From Cyanobacteriota bacterium erpe_2018_sw_21hr_WHONDRS-SW48-000092_B_bin.40 (GTDB lineage Bacteria; Cyanobacteriota; Vampirovibrionia; Obscuribacterales; Obscuribacteraceae): a DNA stretch of 64,000 nt. The translations under genes were made by a program, and so were the position numbers. Positions 26,915 through 36,083 of this stretch are shown piece after piece (position 1 is the stretch's first letter; the number at the start of each line of letters is the position of its first letter). The notes beneath the pieces were generated by a model, which saw only the letters and a list, made by a program, of their open reading frames with translations, was not told the DNA's origin and made no database searches. Location: assembly GCA_030917395.1 (NCBI GenBank), contig JAUPUU010000168.1:1-64000 (forward strand), in the 5' to 3' direction.

Positions 26915-26978
26915 CCGCTTTACTTCCCGTTAATACTATCTTTTCAGTATAGCGATCCAATTAAGCTATGCTATAGCG
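26915..26978. promoter_or_regulatory. short divergent promoter region between two TPR genes
   Basis: Only 64 bases separate the two start codons. On the minus strand TTGGAT and TAGTAT are 16 bases apart. On the plus strand TATGCT lies about 15 bases before the GTG. The palindrome GCTATAGC near 26969 could bind a regulator. The assignment is by consensus only. Confidence 0.3.
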
Positions 26979-28742
26979 GTGACTAACTATTTTACTTTCA
27001 CTAGCCGAGTCAAAATAGCCTTGCTTTTGGGCGCCAGTCTGGTCTTAGCCCCCTGGCAAGCAGACAACCACGGTGCTGCAATAGCTCGGGGAAAAACTCC
27101 GACTGGCACGATTACTACAAAAAAAGCCGATGATGTCGGCTGCCCTGGCTGCCTCTCTAAAGCATCTGGTCTATTTGCCCGGGGCAACACCCTCGAAGCA
27201 GCTAATTATCTGCGCGAATGGCTGCCGAAATGCCCAAATAACCTGCAATTACATCTTCTTCTCAACACCATTTTGACCCGCCTACCCGATACCAAAGAAG
27301 AAGCCTTAGCCGTTGCCAAAGCCGCCACCGCAATAGCTCCTGACTCTATGCTGGCGCACTTACAAGCAGGCATGACACTCCTGACAATGGCTGACCAGAG
27401 TGCAGCCGCTGAAGAATTTGAAGCTGTGGTAGCACTTGATCCGGGCAACCATGACGCCTGGCTCGCCCTCTCCGAACTTTACGGCAGCCTCAACGAACAA
27501 GACAAAGCTAAAGATGCTGCAGCCAAAGCTGCGACACTGAGCCCTTCTGCTCGCTACGCCCGTACCCGAATAATTACCAGCATGAATTCGGCCGGCAATA
27601 TCAATGGTGTGCGTCAGCAGTTCAGGCAATTTTTGGCTGGTTCCGAAATTCCTACAGAAGGCTTACTGGCTCTAGGCGAAGAAGCACTGAACATGGGCTA
27701 TTACGACGAAGCTAATGGCTGCTTTAGTCGGGTACTAGAACAATATCCGCAATCAAAAGTTGCTCAATTCAAACAGCAATTGAGTCTCTATTTGGCTGGC
27801 AATGTACAAGCAGCTCTAGCTAGTCTAAAAGCTAACAAAAAAAATAACGCTCAACCTAACTCTCAAGCACTGTCACTTGAAGCCCTTTGCGGCCTTAGCG
27901 CTGGAGATCTAGCTGGGGCACGTACCATCATAGCCAAGGTTACAAGCCTGAACTCAAATGAGCCCCTCTCAAACTTTGCTGAAGGCTATCTGGCCTACAA
28001 AGAGGGCGACTACAAGAAAGCACTATCAGCTCTCAACAGTGCCGCCAACAAAGACAAAAGCCTTTTCCCTGCTCAATTAATCGCCGCGAAAATCAACTTA
28101 AAACAAGGCGAAGTAATCGAAGCCACAAGCCAAGCCCACGAACTGCGAAAAATTTCGGGTTTGATGCCGCAGGCTCTGGCTCTAGAACTTAGTTGCCGAC
28201 TGAAGCAAGACGACTTAGATAAGAGCAATTTAGCCGCTTTGAAGACTGACGCTCTGCGCCTTTGCCAGAACCTCAGTGACAATGATCAAAGCAATAAAGC
28301 AGCACTCTATCTGGCTCTAGGGCGCCTGGCTCTTAATGAGGGCAACCTTGGCGATGCCAAAAGCTATTTCGCCAAAGCCGAAAATAATGGCCACGATGAA
28401 GAATTAGACGTGGCATTAGCAGCCCTGGCAGCCAAAGAAGGCAATAGCGCTGCTGAGCAAGAAGCCCTTGAAAAAGCATTAGAGCTCGCTCCAGGAGACC
28501 TAGAAGCCTTAAGCAAGCTGGGCATAATACTGGCAAAGGCTGGTCAGACCAAAGCTGAAGAACTTCTGACCAAAGCACTAAGTGAAGGAGATACCAGTGC
28601 TCAAGCAGCTTTTGCCCTTGCCAATATCAAACTAAAAAATGGCAACCTTGAAGAAGCACAAAAGCTCTTTAAGCGCAGTCTAGATAATGGCCTGACTGGG
28701 CCAGATAAACAGATAGCAAAAGATACACTCAACAAGAAATAG
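26979..28742 (+). CDS. secreted TPR-like protein
   Basis: A 587-residue protein with an N-terminal hydrophobic signal (about 8-26), a C-P-G-C pair (about residues 54-57), then about 15 degenerate TPR/Sel1-like helical repeats rich in Ala and Leu. Clear units include A-L-D-P-G-N-H-D-A-W-L-A-L-S-E-L-Y and A-L-E-L-A-P-G-D-L-E-A-L-S-K-L-G. It is an export-targeted scaffold of unknown partner. The C-P-G-C near the mature N-terminus is redox- or metal-like but may be incidental. The start is GTG, very close to the likely promoter, giving a short leader. The upstream divergent gene is also a secreted TPR protein. Confidence 0.8.
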   Translation: MTNYFTFTSRVKIALLLGASLVLAPWQADNHGAAIARGKTPTGTITTKKADDVGCPGCLSKASGLFARGNTLEAANYLREWLPKCPNNLQLHLLLNTILTRLPDTKEEALAVAKAATAIAPDSMLAHLQAGMTLLTMADQSAAAEEFEAVVALDPGNHDAWLALSELYGSLNEQDKAKDAAAKAATLSPSARYARTRIITSMNSAGNINGVRQQFRQFLAGSEIPTEGLLALGEEALNMGYYDEANGCFSRVLEQYPQSKVAQFKQQLSLYLAGNVQAALASLKANKKNNAQPNSQALSLEALCGLSAGDLAGARTIIAKVTSLNSNEPLSNFAEGYLAYKEGDYKKALSALNSAANKDKSLFPAQLIAAKINLKQGEVIEATSQAHELRKISGLMPQALALELSCRLKQDDLDKSNLAALKTDALRLCQNLSDNDQSNKAALYLALGRLALNEGNLGDAKSYFAKAENNGHDEELDVALAALAAKEGNSAAEQEALEKALELAPGDLEALSKLGIILAKAGQTKAEELLTKALSEGDTSAQAAFALANIKLKNGNLEEAQKLFKRSLDNGLTGPDKQIAKDTLNKK

Positions 28743-28802
28743 AACCAAGAAATAGCAATAAGAATAGCACTGAGAAACAAAACTGACTAAGGCAAAAAAA
28801 AG

Positions 28803-30422
28803 ATGGTTGTAAGCAAATTAGAAGCAGCAAGTACTTTCGAATCATTCAACCCTGCCACCAAGCAATCGCTTGGTCGTGTGCCTCAAATGGGAGAAGCCGA
28901 AGTAGCTGCCGCTGTGGATAAGGCCTGGAAGACTTTTGAAAACTGGCAACTAACCTCTTTTAGTAAGCGCGCTAAGTTAGTGATGAAATTTCGTCAATTG
29001 CTCGCCAGCAAGGCCGATGAATTGGCCAAGCTGATCAGCGAAGAAGTAGGCAAGCCACTTCCAGAAGCATACCTTTCAGAACTTTGTGGCCCCCTAGACA
29101 CCTGTGTCTGGTTAGCCGAAAACTCAGAAAGACTATTAGCAGACCAGCCTGTTGCCTTAACCAATCCACTGCTATCCAGCAAGCAAAGTATCATTGCCTT
29201 TGAACCTTTAGGCGTGGTCGGGATAATCTCACCGTGGAATTATCCCTTTGCCATTCCCACAATGACCGCGCTCATGGCCATAATGCTGGGCAACACAGTA
29301 GTTCTCAAACCGTCTGAAAAATCTCCTCTAGTTGGCATCAAAATTGGCGAACTGTTCGCTGAAGCTGGTTTTCCTGATGGCGTCATACAGGTAGTTACAG
29401 GTGGCAGCAGCACCGGCAAACTTCTGAGCAAAGCCAATCTCTCAAAATTGATTTTTACTGGCTCAGTAGAAGGAGGTAAGGCCGTCATGGCTCAGGCCTC
29501 AGAGCACCTCACGCCAGTAACACTAGAGTTGGGCGGCAAAGATGCCGCCATCGTACTGCCCGATGCACCGGTAGAATGGACAGCCCGCGGGCTTTTGTGG
29601 GGCGCTTTCACCAACGCGGGCCAAGCCTGTGCCTCAGTCGAAAGAGTGTACATAATTAAAGGCAAAAATTCAGACAAACTCGTTGAAACCCTTACCACCA
29701 TGGCTGGCAAGCTCAAGCTAGGACCAGCCACAGACCCACTTACCGATGTTGGCCCCTTGATTGACCAGGGGCAACTTGACCGAGTCTCTGAGCACGTCCG
29801 CGAAGCCATAGCTGCAGGCGCCAAAGCTCTTACTGGTGGTAAAGAGAGAAGCGATCTCGGTGGCTATTTCTTTGAACCGACCATACTCACCGGTGTCAAT
29901 CACACCATGAGAATCATGCGCGAAGAAACTTTTGGACCGATTATGCCAATCATGATTGTCGACAGCGAAGATCAAGCAGTTGAACTGGCCAATGACAGTG
30001 AATACGGGCTGACAGCAACAGTTTGGGCCGGCAAGCTCAATCGAGCAGAATGCGTCGCTCGCGATCTTACCGTAGGTACAGTACTAATTAACGACTGTCT
30101 TTTCTCTCACGCCACTCCGCAGCTACCCTGGGGCGGCCTGAAGAAGAGTGGCTTTGGTAAAGGTCATTCGATCTTTGGCCTGCATGATCTCTGCAACATC
30201 AAGCATATCAGCATCGATGCCGCCGGTGGAGCGCACCGCGTGTGGTGGTACCCATACAGTAGTTCAAAAATCAAGATGGCTCAAGGCGGCATTCAGTTAA
30301 TGCACGGCAAGCTTTCAAAACGCACAGCTGGCCTCGTAAACTTTGTCGGCAACATGTTTACTGATGCCCCCAAACAAGTATCAAAAATAAAGGGTGAAAG
30401 TTCACCTGAAAAAGCTGAATAG
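28803..30422 (+). CDS. NAD(P)-dependent aldehyde dehydrogenase
   Basis: An aldehyde dehydrogenase superfamily enzyme oxidising an aldehyde to the acid. The catalytic set is complete: N146 in P-W-N-Y-P-F, K169 in L-K-P-S-E, E242 in L-E-L-G-G-K and nucleophile C276 in N-A-G-Q-A-C. Length 539 is above the usual 460-500 because of a C-terminal extension of about 60 residues with basic and hydrophobic stretches, which may contact the membrane. The substrate cannot be told from sequence. The desaturase that follows head-on suggests long-chain lipid aldehydes, a weak inference. It is monocistronic and convergent with the desaturase, one base apart. Confidence 0.9.
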   Translation: MVVSKLEAASTFESFNPATKQSLGRVPQMGEAEVAAAVDKAWKTFENWQLTSFSKRAKLVMKFRQLLASKADELAKLISEEVGKPLPEAYLSELCGPLDTCVWLAENSERLLADQPVALTNPLLSSKQSIIAFEPLGVVGIISPWNYPFAIPTMTALMAIMLGNTVVLKPSEKSPLVGIKIGELFAEAGFPDGVIQVVTGGSSTGKLLSKANLSKLIFTGSVEGGKAVMAQASEHLTPVTLELGGKDAAIVLPDAPVEWTARGLLWGAFTNAGQACASVERVYIIKGKNSDKLVETLTTMAGKLKLGPATDPLTDVGPLIDQGQLDRVSEHVREAIAAGAKALTGGKERSDLGGYFFEPTILTGVNHTMRIMREETFGPIMPIMIVDSEDQAVELANDSEYGLTATVWAGKLNRAECVARDLTVGTVLINDCLFSHATPQLPWGGLKKSGFGKGHSIFGLHDLCNIKHISIDAAGGAHRVWWYPYSSSKIKMAQGGIQLMHGKLSKRTAGLVNFVGNMFTDAPKQVSKIKGESSPEKAE

Positions 30423-30423
30423 C

Positions 30424-31392
30424 TCAGCTAACATCAGCCGTTTCTAGTTGAGCTTGCCTGTTCTTGTTGGGCAAGCGAATGTCGCTTACCAGGCCAAACA
30501 GCTTAAAGAAGTTTAGAGCCATCCAGGTAAAGTCGAACTCTCCTTTGCCCAAGCCAAATCGAGCCGATTGGGGCAAAGCATGGTGATTATTGTGCCAGCC
30601 CTCTCCAAATGACAAAATCGCCACCCACAAGACATTGCGACTCTGGTCACCGCAAGCATAGGTCTGGTATCCCAGTTCTGGTTTGTGGCAATAGAGATTG
30701 ACTAAAAGTGGTGCGCAAAAAGCACAAATACTGGCTAACAGCTCAGCAAAAAATACCACCGGTCCAAACAAGAACCAAATAGCGGTGCGATAGACAATAG
30801 AAATAAACAAGCACAAAAGACCATCTTTGTGACTGTGATTGACATGGAGGAAACGATAAAGAGGATCGCGATATAAATCTGGTGCCAGAAGTTTGCTCTC
30901 TTCAGCCGAAATCAATACAGTCGGTTGATACATCCAGCCAAGAAAAGCATGCCACTGACCGTCTAAGGGTGAATGGGGATCACCAGGCTTATCAGAATAA
31001 CGATGATGCAGTCTATGTGTAGTCACCCAAAAGATAGGCGACCCTTCTAGACAAAGATAGCCGCCAGAAACAATCAGGTACTCAAGCCATTTAGGTACCT
31101 TATATGAGCGATGAGACAGCAAACGATGGTAACCCATTGTGATACCAACGCCATGATAGATGTATGCCAGAAGAAAGACACCAAGAAAAAGCCAGATAGA
31201 CACAAAACACCTCTGATAAGCATTTTGCATTCTAACAAGGCAAAAAACAGATGCCATCAGCATAAAAGCTAAACAGAAGAACATTAGTCCCAAAACAGGC
31301 TTGCCACGCCAAGACGAAGTAGTGGGAACGTTCTGGGCGAAGGAGAAAAAATCGATAGTTACAGACGTGCACCATAATAGGTGCATAGTCAA
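30424..31392 (-). CDS. acyl-CoA/acyl-lipid delta-9-type desaturase
   Basis: A membrane di-iron fatty-acid desaturase. The three histidine boxes are present: H-R-L-L-S-H, H-R-L-H-H-R and E-G-W-H-N-N-H-H. Four or more hydrophobic segments surround them. It inserts a double bond into a saturated acyl chain, adjusting membrane fluidity. Length 322 is typical. The start is uncertain: TTG at 31392 and ATG two codons later are both possible, and the first 35 residues have little family support, so an internal ATG could also be used. No electron donor gene is adjacent. Confidence 0.9.
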   Translation of the reverse strand: MTMHLLWCTSVTIDFFSFAQNVPTTSSWRGKPVLGLMFFCLAFMLMASVFCLVRMQNAYQRCFVSIWLFLGVFLLAYIYHGVGITMGYHRLLSHRSYKVPKWLEYLIVSGGYLCLEGSPIFWVTTHRLHHRYSDKPGDPHSPLDGQWHAFLGWMYQPTVLISAEESKLLAPDLYRDPLYRFLHVNHSHKDGLLCLFISIVYRTAIWFLFGPVVFFAELLASICAFCAPLLVNLYCHKPELGYQTYACGDQSRNVLWVAILSFGEGWHNNHHALPQSARFGLGKGEFDFTWMALNFFKLFGLVSDIRLPNKNRQAQLETADVS

Positions 31393-31571
31393 ATATCAAT
31401 GTTTCCCTCGCCGCCTCAATCTTTGCACTGATTTCAAGAAGACTCGATTTAGCGCACCACTCGCTTAGTTGAAAATAACCGCAAAAGGTAATCACTCCAA
31501 GGACTGACGATAGCTACGCAGCGGACATGAAAGACTATGCCGGGTTACATCACGGCAAGGGTATCAAAAAA

Positions 31572-32030
31572 ATGAGTAGCATTGGCAATCGAGTATCGAG
31601 CGGAATACTCACGGCAGTCCTAACAATTGCGCTTACAGCAAATTCGACCATTCCAGCCTTTGCCCAGACGCAAGCTACATTGAACAATATAGAGATGTTG
31701 GATAAGCAAATTGCCGACAAAGAAATCGAGCTACTAAGGCTGAACAGCGATTTTCGCAGCCACTACACAGCCCGCGATAAAAACAAGCAAAGACGTATGA
31801 AATTCTACGACTTCGCCGCTGGTGCAGTAGCAAACGCTGGCGACATTACTCTTATGAGCCAGTTCTGGAAATATCAAAAGAAACCTGGCGAAGGTCTTAA
31901 TCACCGCGGACGCTTGCAAGCTGGCGTGGTGACCGTCTTGGTGGCCTACTCTCTACTTGGCACTCTCTATGCGGCTGAAGGTGCTGGTGACTTGATCACT
32001 GACTACAAGTTAAAAGCGCAAACACTTTGA
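31572..32030 (+). CDS. secreted/membrane hypothetical protein, 5' part of a probable split gene
   Basis: I chose the ATG at 31572, with AAGGG upstream, giving a signal peptide (hydrophobic 10-28, cleavage near A-F-A-Q). The frame also extends to an ATG at 31527. After a coiled-coil-like stretch (E-I-E-L-L-R-L-N) comes a hydrophobic hairpin separated by a Gly/Lys loop. The frame stops at 32030 after D-Y-K-L-K. Reading +1 from that point gives K-R-K-H-F-D-A-K-S and joins directly the next frame, whose character matches. One gene of about 455 codons interrupted by a single-base indel near 32011-32020 is the best explanation. Confidence 0.5.
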   Translation: MSSIGNRVSSGILTAVLTIALTANSTIPAFAQTQATLNNIEMLDKQIADKEIELLRLNSDFRSHYTARDKNKQRRMKFYDFAAGAVANAGDITLMSQFWKYQKKPGEGLNHRGRLQAGVVTVLVAYSLLGTLYAAEGAGDLITDYKLKAQTL

Positions 32031-32040
32031 TGCTAAATCA

Positions 32041-32949
32041 ATGAGAGAAAGAGTAGTAGCGCTAAGAGACGAGATCGACAAACTCCTGAGCGAGCGCAGC
32101 ACAGCCGTAGGTCAAGTTGTGAATCTTGACAGCTCTGATAAACAATACCTCAGCGCCGAAGAAAATGTGCTGAAAGATTTTAGAGATCTTGGCCTAGTCG
32201 AATTTAGCAAACTCTATATTGATTCGCGCAAACGTCACTCAGCTCGCGACATCACCACTATCGGCACTTTAGCTGTCTGTGCCACCGGTATCTTCCCTGG
32301 TGCATTCGGCGTACTCAATGGTATCAAACACACAAATCCTAAACAGATTGGTGGTGGTGGTATCGGCTTCTTGATCTCAGGAGCCACCCTGACAGCCGCG
32401 CCAGTACTAATACACGGCGGTGCCGCTATAACAGCAAAAGTGGCTGGAGAGCGTCTATCGAAACAGCTTGGTGAAGTACAGTGCAAGACCACAGATAAAT
32501 TGGCTGAAGATACTAAACTGCTAACGCAAATTCTCAACGCCAAAGCTCAAGAGAACAATATCCAACCTCGCACAGAAACCTACCAAGTTATGGGCAAACT
32601 GCTGGAAGACCGCTCTGAGTTCTTGAAGAAAGAAAAGAAATACCAAAAAAGAGAGATGATCGAAAGCTTCATTTCTTATGCCGCCAAAGGTGGTCCACAA
32701 ATTGCTTTCGGTACCTGCGTAGCTCGAGCTGGCTATCGCTACAATCGCAATCCCTACAAGCTATTTAAGGGCGTAGCACAGGGCGCCACAGCCAACGAAG
32801 CATCATGGGCTATCTGGATGCTTGATACAGTGCAGAAACAAACTCGCAATGAGATCAAGAACTACAAAGAAGCGCATGCCACTGTTCAACCCGCCTTCAG
32901 CCAGACCAATGAGGAGCTGAAAAAACTGGAAGCCTCTATCGGTCACTAA
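32041..32949 (+). CDS. hypothetical protein, 3' part of a probable split gene
   Basis: A 302-residue frame starting M-R-E-R-V-V-A-L with no ribosome site. The frame is open upstream to 32014. It holds two more modules built like that in the previous frame: a charged helix, then two hydrophobic Gly/Ala-rich segments around a basic/Gly loop (about residues 70-125 and 205-255), with coiled-coil-like charged helices between. The whole 31572-32949 region would thus encode three repeats of a helix plus hydrophobic hairpin. No known family is recognised. It is likely membrane-associated or an envelope protein. Confidence 0.5.
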   Translation: MRERVVALRDEIDKLLSERSTAVGQVVNLDSSDKQYLSAEENVLKDFRDLGLVEFSKLYIDSRKRHSARDITTIGTLAVCATGIFPGAFGVLNGIKHTNPKQIGGGGIGFLISGATLTAAPVLIHGGAAITAKVAGERLSKQLGEVQCKTTDKLAEDTKLLTQILNAKAQENNIQPRTETYQVMGKLLEDRSEFLKKEKKYQKREMIESFISYAAKGGPQIAFGTCVARAGYRYNRNPYKLFKGVAQGATANEASWAIWMLDTVQKQTRNEIKNYKEAHATVQPAFSQTNEELKKLEASIGH

Positions 32950-32952
32950 TCG

Positions 32953-34134
32953 CTAAGTATCTGCTTGAGCTGTTTTTCGCACTTTGCCGAGAATCAGCTC
33001 AAGCAGGCGAATAGATTCAACCACATCACTATCAGTATTGTCTGCACCAAAAGTAATACGCACGGCACCCAGTGCCTTTGCTTGACCCAAGCCAATTGCC
33101 TTAAGCACACTAGAGGCCTCAATAATTCCTTGATGGCAGGCAGAGCCGCTTGACAGAGCCAAGCCCTTCAAGTCGCTTTTGAGCACTAGTGCTTCACCTT
33201 CAATACCATTAACAGAAAAGGAAACATGACCAGGCAGTCGCTTGGCAATGTCATTTGGTCCGGTTATGGTCAAATCTAATTTAAGAGCCAGCAAGTGCTC
33301 AAGTAGTTGTTTTTGATAAGAACGCAAGCGTGCTTCTAAAGCGACTTGCTCTTGCTGAGCCAGCTTTGCCGCCTCACCGATGGCCACAATATGAGCAACA
33401 GACTCAGTACCGGCAAACATTCCCATTTCTTGTCCGCCACCAAATATGATGGGCATGATGTTGAATAGACGACGAAGAAAAAGGATACCAATGCCTTTCG
33501 GTGCGCCAAACTTATGACCTGAGAGAGAAAGAGCTGAAACTTTCAAGCGACTCAAATCAATTGGCAATTTTCCAGGTATTTGCACCGCATCAGTGTGCAT
33601 AAATATATCGCGACCAAGGCTCTTGCTGTGATTCTCGACCATCTCGGCCATGGCTTCAACCGGTTCAAGCACACCAATCTCGTTATTGCCCCACATGATC
33701 GAAACAATACTGGTATCAGTATCCAGTGCCTTCTCAAAATCAGAAAGACTGACGAATCCTTCTCTATCGACCGGCAAATAGGTAACTCGCCAACCCTGTG
33801 CTTCAAGATACTGAGCCGGGCCGAACACAGCCGGATGTTCAATGGTTGAAGTAATCAAATGCTTGGGTAGGCCATTTGCCTCAACAAAACGAGCTCGCCC
33901 TAGCAAGGCGACATTGTTAGACATAGTGGCACAACTACTAAAATAGACTTCGCTCGGCAAACAGCCAAGAAAACTAGAAACTTGATTGCGAGCATTATCT
34001 ACAGCTGCTCGAGCTGTGCGACCAAGGCTATGAATCGAACTAGGATTGCCATAGCTTTCAGACAAATAGGGCAACATCGCCTCCAGAACCTGGGGACGAA
34101 CTTTTGTTGTAGCGCTGTTGTCGAGATAGATCAC
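32953..34134 (-). CDS. cysteine desulfurase (NifS/IscS family)
   Basis: A PLP enzyme that takes sulfur from cysteine for Fe-S cluster and thio-cofactor synthesis. It shows H100 in E-H-P-A-V, W-G-N-N-E-I-G (148-154), the PLP Lys K208 in S-G-H-K-F-G-A-P-K-G and catalytic Cys C333 in S-S-G-S-A-C-H. Length 393 is typical. One deviation is C-A-T-M-S-N-N (68-74), where the family usually has G-A-T-E-S/A-N-N. Whether it still serves Fe-S assembly is untested, and no iscU or other cluster gene is adjacent. It is divergent from an ABC importer, with a palindrome between. Confidence 0.9.
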   Translation of the reverse strand: MIYLDNSATTKVRPQVLEAMLPYLSESYGNPSSIHSLGRTARAAVDNARNQVSSFLGCLPSEVYFSSCATMSNNVALLGRARFVEANGLPKHLITSTIEHPAVFGPAQYLEAQGWRVTYLPVDREGFVSLSDFEKALDTDTSIVSIMWGNNEIGVLEPVEAMAEMVENHSKSLGRDIFMHTDAVQIPGKLPIDLSRLKVSALSLSGHKFGAPKGIGILFLRRLFNIMPIIFGGGQEMGMFAGTESVAHIVAIGEAAKLAQQEQVALEARLRSYQKQLLEHLLALKLDLTITGPNDIAKRLPGHVSFSVNGIEGEALVLKSDLKGLALSSGSACHQGIIEASSVLKAIGLGQAKALGAVRITFGADNTDSDVVESIRLLELILGKVRKTAQADT

Positions 34135-34172
34135 AGCCTTCCTCTGCCTGGGGGTATGGTAGCATTCTCTAA

Positions 34173-34189
34173 ATTTTCACTGTGAAAAT
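34173..34189. promoter_or_regulatory. perfect palindrome, candidate operator
   Basis: ATTTTCAC-T-GTGAAAAT, 8-bp perfect arms around one base, ending 7 bases before the ATG of the ABC permease and 39 bases from the divergent desulfurase start. It occupies the place where the permease ribosome site should be, and no Shine-Dalgarno is visible. It would suit a dimeric repressor acting on the importer and perhaps on both genes. It does not match the classic Fur box. Confidence 0.5.
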
Positions 34190-34195
34190 CTAGAT

Positions 34196-35191
34196 ATGTT
34201 CCTCAAGTTTATCGCTCTTGTTGCATTTACTATTCTCATTATGCTCATCAATCTTTGCTTGGGCGACCTCACTGTGGCGCCCATAGAAGCGCTGCAGGCT
34301 GTTTTTGCTCATTCTGGCAGCGGTGAAATCCATGATGTCATTGTTGGCATTCGCCTGCCACGACTGCTGACAGCCTTCGTAGTTGGCCTCGCCCTTGCCA
34401 CCTCAGGCTATCTACTGCAGGCATTGAGCCGCAATGACTTGGCCGACCCTTACCTGACGGGCGTGTCAAGTGGCGCTGCCGTTGGCGTTGCTTGCGCCAT
34501 GCTTCTCAAATTTGACTTTCAAACAATTCCACTGTTTGCCTTTGCCGGCGGTATCACCGCCAGCTTCTTCGTTGCCTCTATTGCTAGAGGTAGCGGGCAA
34601 TACGGCGTTTCAGTGGCGAAGCTACTCTTGGCCGGCATCGCCCTATCATCAGTTGCCGGAGCTTTAATCACACTGGCCATGACCACATTTGGCACCCAGC
34701 TAATGGCCCAAGGCCTATATCTCTGGCTGCTCGGCGGCATAAGCGGCCGCAATTGGCAAGAGCTAATACCGACAGTTTGTTATACCTCTGTCGGCTTGAT
34801 AGTAGCCTTTGCCGCAGCCAAACAACTAAATTTGCTAGCACTAGGTGAAGAAACCGCAAGCTCGCTTGGCCTCAACGTCGGTCGCTGCCAACTTGTCATT
34901 CTCGCAGCCGCCGTACTGCTGGCCAGCTCAGCAGTAGCTCTAAGTGGCATGGTTGGTTTTGTTGGCCTGGTAGCTCCCCATCTATCACGCCGGCTCTTCG
35001 GCCGCGGAGTGAGGCTGCAACTAGTCTGCTCCGGACTAACAGGAGCCATTCTGGTGCTCTTCTCTGACCTGCTTGCCCGCACTCTAAGCCCGGGGCAAGA
35101 ACTCCCCCTGGGAACACTTATGGCTCTCATTGGGGGGCCGTTCTTCATCTACCTGCTCTCCTATTCGCTTGATCAGGTGCAAAGCCATTAA
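34196..35191 (+). CDS. FecCD/BtuC-type ABC transporter permease
   Basis: The membrane subunit of a type II ABC importer for iron-siderophore, haem or cobalamin. About nine or ten hydrophobic segments cover 331 residues. Family features include R-L-P-R-L-L near residue 51, a Gly-rich stretch and the coupling region G-x-V-G-F-V-G-L-V-A-P-H (about 248-259). It is followed by, and overlaps, its ATPase gene. No periplasmic binding protein is encoded nearby, so the substrate is open. The cysteine desulfurase next door hints at iron but is not proof. There is no cobalamin riboswitch in the short upstream gap. Confidence 0.92.
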   Translation: MFLKFIALVAFTILIMLINLCLGDLTVAPIEALQAVFAHSGSGEIHDVIVGIRLPRLLTAFVVGLALATSGYLLQALSRNDLADPYLTGVSSGAAVGVACAMLLKFDFQTIPLFAFAGGITASFFVASIARGSGQYGVSVAKLLLAGIALSSVAGALITLAMTTFGTQLMAQGLYLWLLGGISGRNWQELIPTVCYTSVGLIVAFAAAKQLNLLALGEETASSLGLNVGRCQLVILAAAVLLASSAVALSGMVGFVGLVAPHLSRRLFGRGVRLQLVCSGLTGAILVLFSDLLARTLSPGQELPLGTLMALIGGPFFIYLLSYSLDQVQSH

Positions 35192-36083
35192 TACAATTAA
35201 TACCAGGCAACTAAATCAAAGCAAAATTCTCAGAGCAGACCAAGTAGCACTAAGCTACGCCAGGCAGAGTCGAGCTAGAGCTACAGACGCAAATGTCATC
35301 GAGCACATCAACTTGGCCCTTGAACCGGGCGAAGTTCTGGCAATCCAAGGCCCCAATGGCAGCGGCAAATCTACTCTAATGAAAAGCCTAGCCCGGCAGC
35401 TCAAGCCAAGCTCAGGCTCAATTACACTAGACGGCCAGAACATATGGAACATGAACATAGTGGATTTTGCTCGGCAGGTAGCCTATGTGCCTCAAAGCAT
35501 GGAGACACCGCACGACATGACCATTTATGAGTTAGTGCGATTAGGGCGCAACCCGCACCAGAGCTGGTGGTCGAACCAGTTAAGCAAGATCGATATTGAC
35601 ACCATAAACAGTGCCCTAGAGCGCTGCGGACTCAACCGTTTAAGTGACAAGAAGCTGCATGAACTCTCGGGCGGAGAAAAACAACGAGCGCTAATTGCCA
35701 TGGCCTTAGCCCAAGAACCACACTTCATCTTGATGGATGAACCGACAGCCAATCTTGACTTTCGCTACCAACTAGAAGTGATTGCCATCATCAAAGAATT
35801 GAAAGAACAAAAAATTGGTATTGCCACTATTTTGCATGATCTCAACTTAAGCGCGCGCATTGCCGATCAAATTGCCTTAGTAGGCTCAGCTGACGAAGAT
35901 AAAGGCGCTCCTTCAACTATTGTTGCTATAGGCAGGCCAGAAGAAGTACTAAAAGAAGATCTGCTGCGATCAGTCTTCAACGTCGAACTAGCTTTTGTCC
36001 ACGACGAAAGAAGCAATCTCGATCTCTATGTTCCAGTGTCTATTGCAAAAAGCAGCGAAAAAAACTCCGCCACTCAAATTTAG
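35130..36083 (+). CDS. ABC transporter ATP-binding protein (FecE/BtuD type)
   Basis: The nucleotide-binding subunit for the upstream permease. Walker A G-P-N-G-S-G-K-S-T, Q-loop Y-V-P-Q, signature L-S-G-G-E-K-Q-R, Walker B F-I-L-M-D-E-P and the H-loop in I-L-H-D are all intact. The start is unclear. No ATG lies near the expected place; the frame opens at TTG 35130, inside the permease, and another TTG lies at 35169, neither with a good ribosome site. The domain proper begins about residue 34. Overlap with the permease suggests coupled translation. The stop codon lies in the loop of a terminator hairpin. Confidence 0.9.
   Translation: MGGRSSSTCSPIRLIRCKAINTINTRQLNQSKILRADQVALSYARQSRARATDANVIEHINLALEPGEVLAIQGPNGSGKSTLMKSLARQLKPSSGSITLDGQNIWNMNIVDFARQVAYVPQSMETPHDMTIYELVRLGRNPHQSWWSNQLSKIDIDTINSALERCGLNRLSDKKLHELSGGEKQRALIAMALAQEPHFILMDEPTANLDFRYQLEVIAIIKELKEQKIGIATILHDLNLSARIADQIALVGSADEDKGAPSTIVAIGRPEEVLKEDLLRSVFNVELAFVHDERSNLDLYVPVSIAKSSEKNSATQI

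Noticed and set aside
34135-34195. Cobalamin riboswitch upstream of the BtuC-like permease
   Set aside because: The gap is only 61 bases, far too short, and lacks the B12-box.
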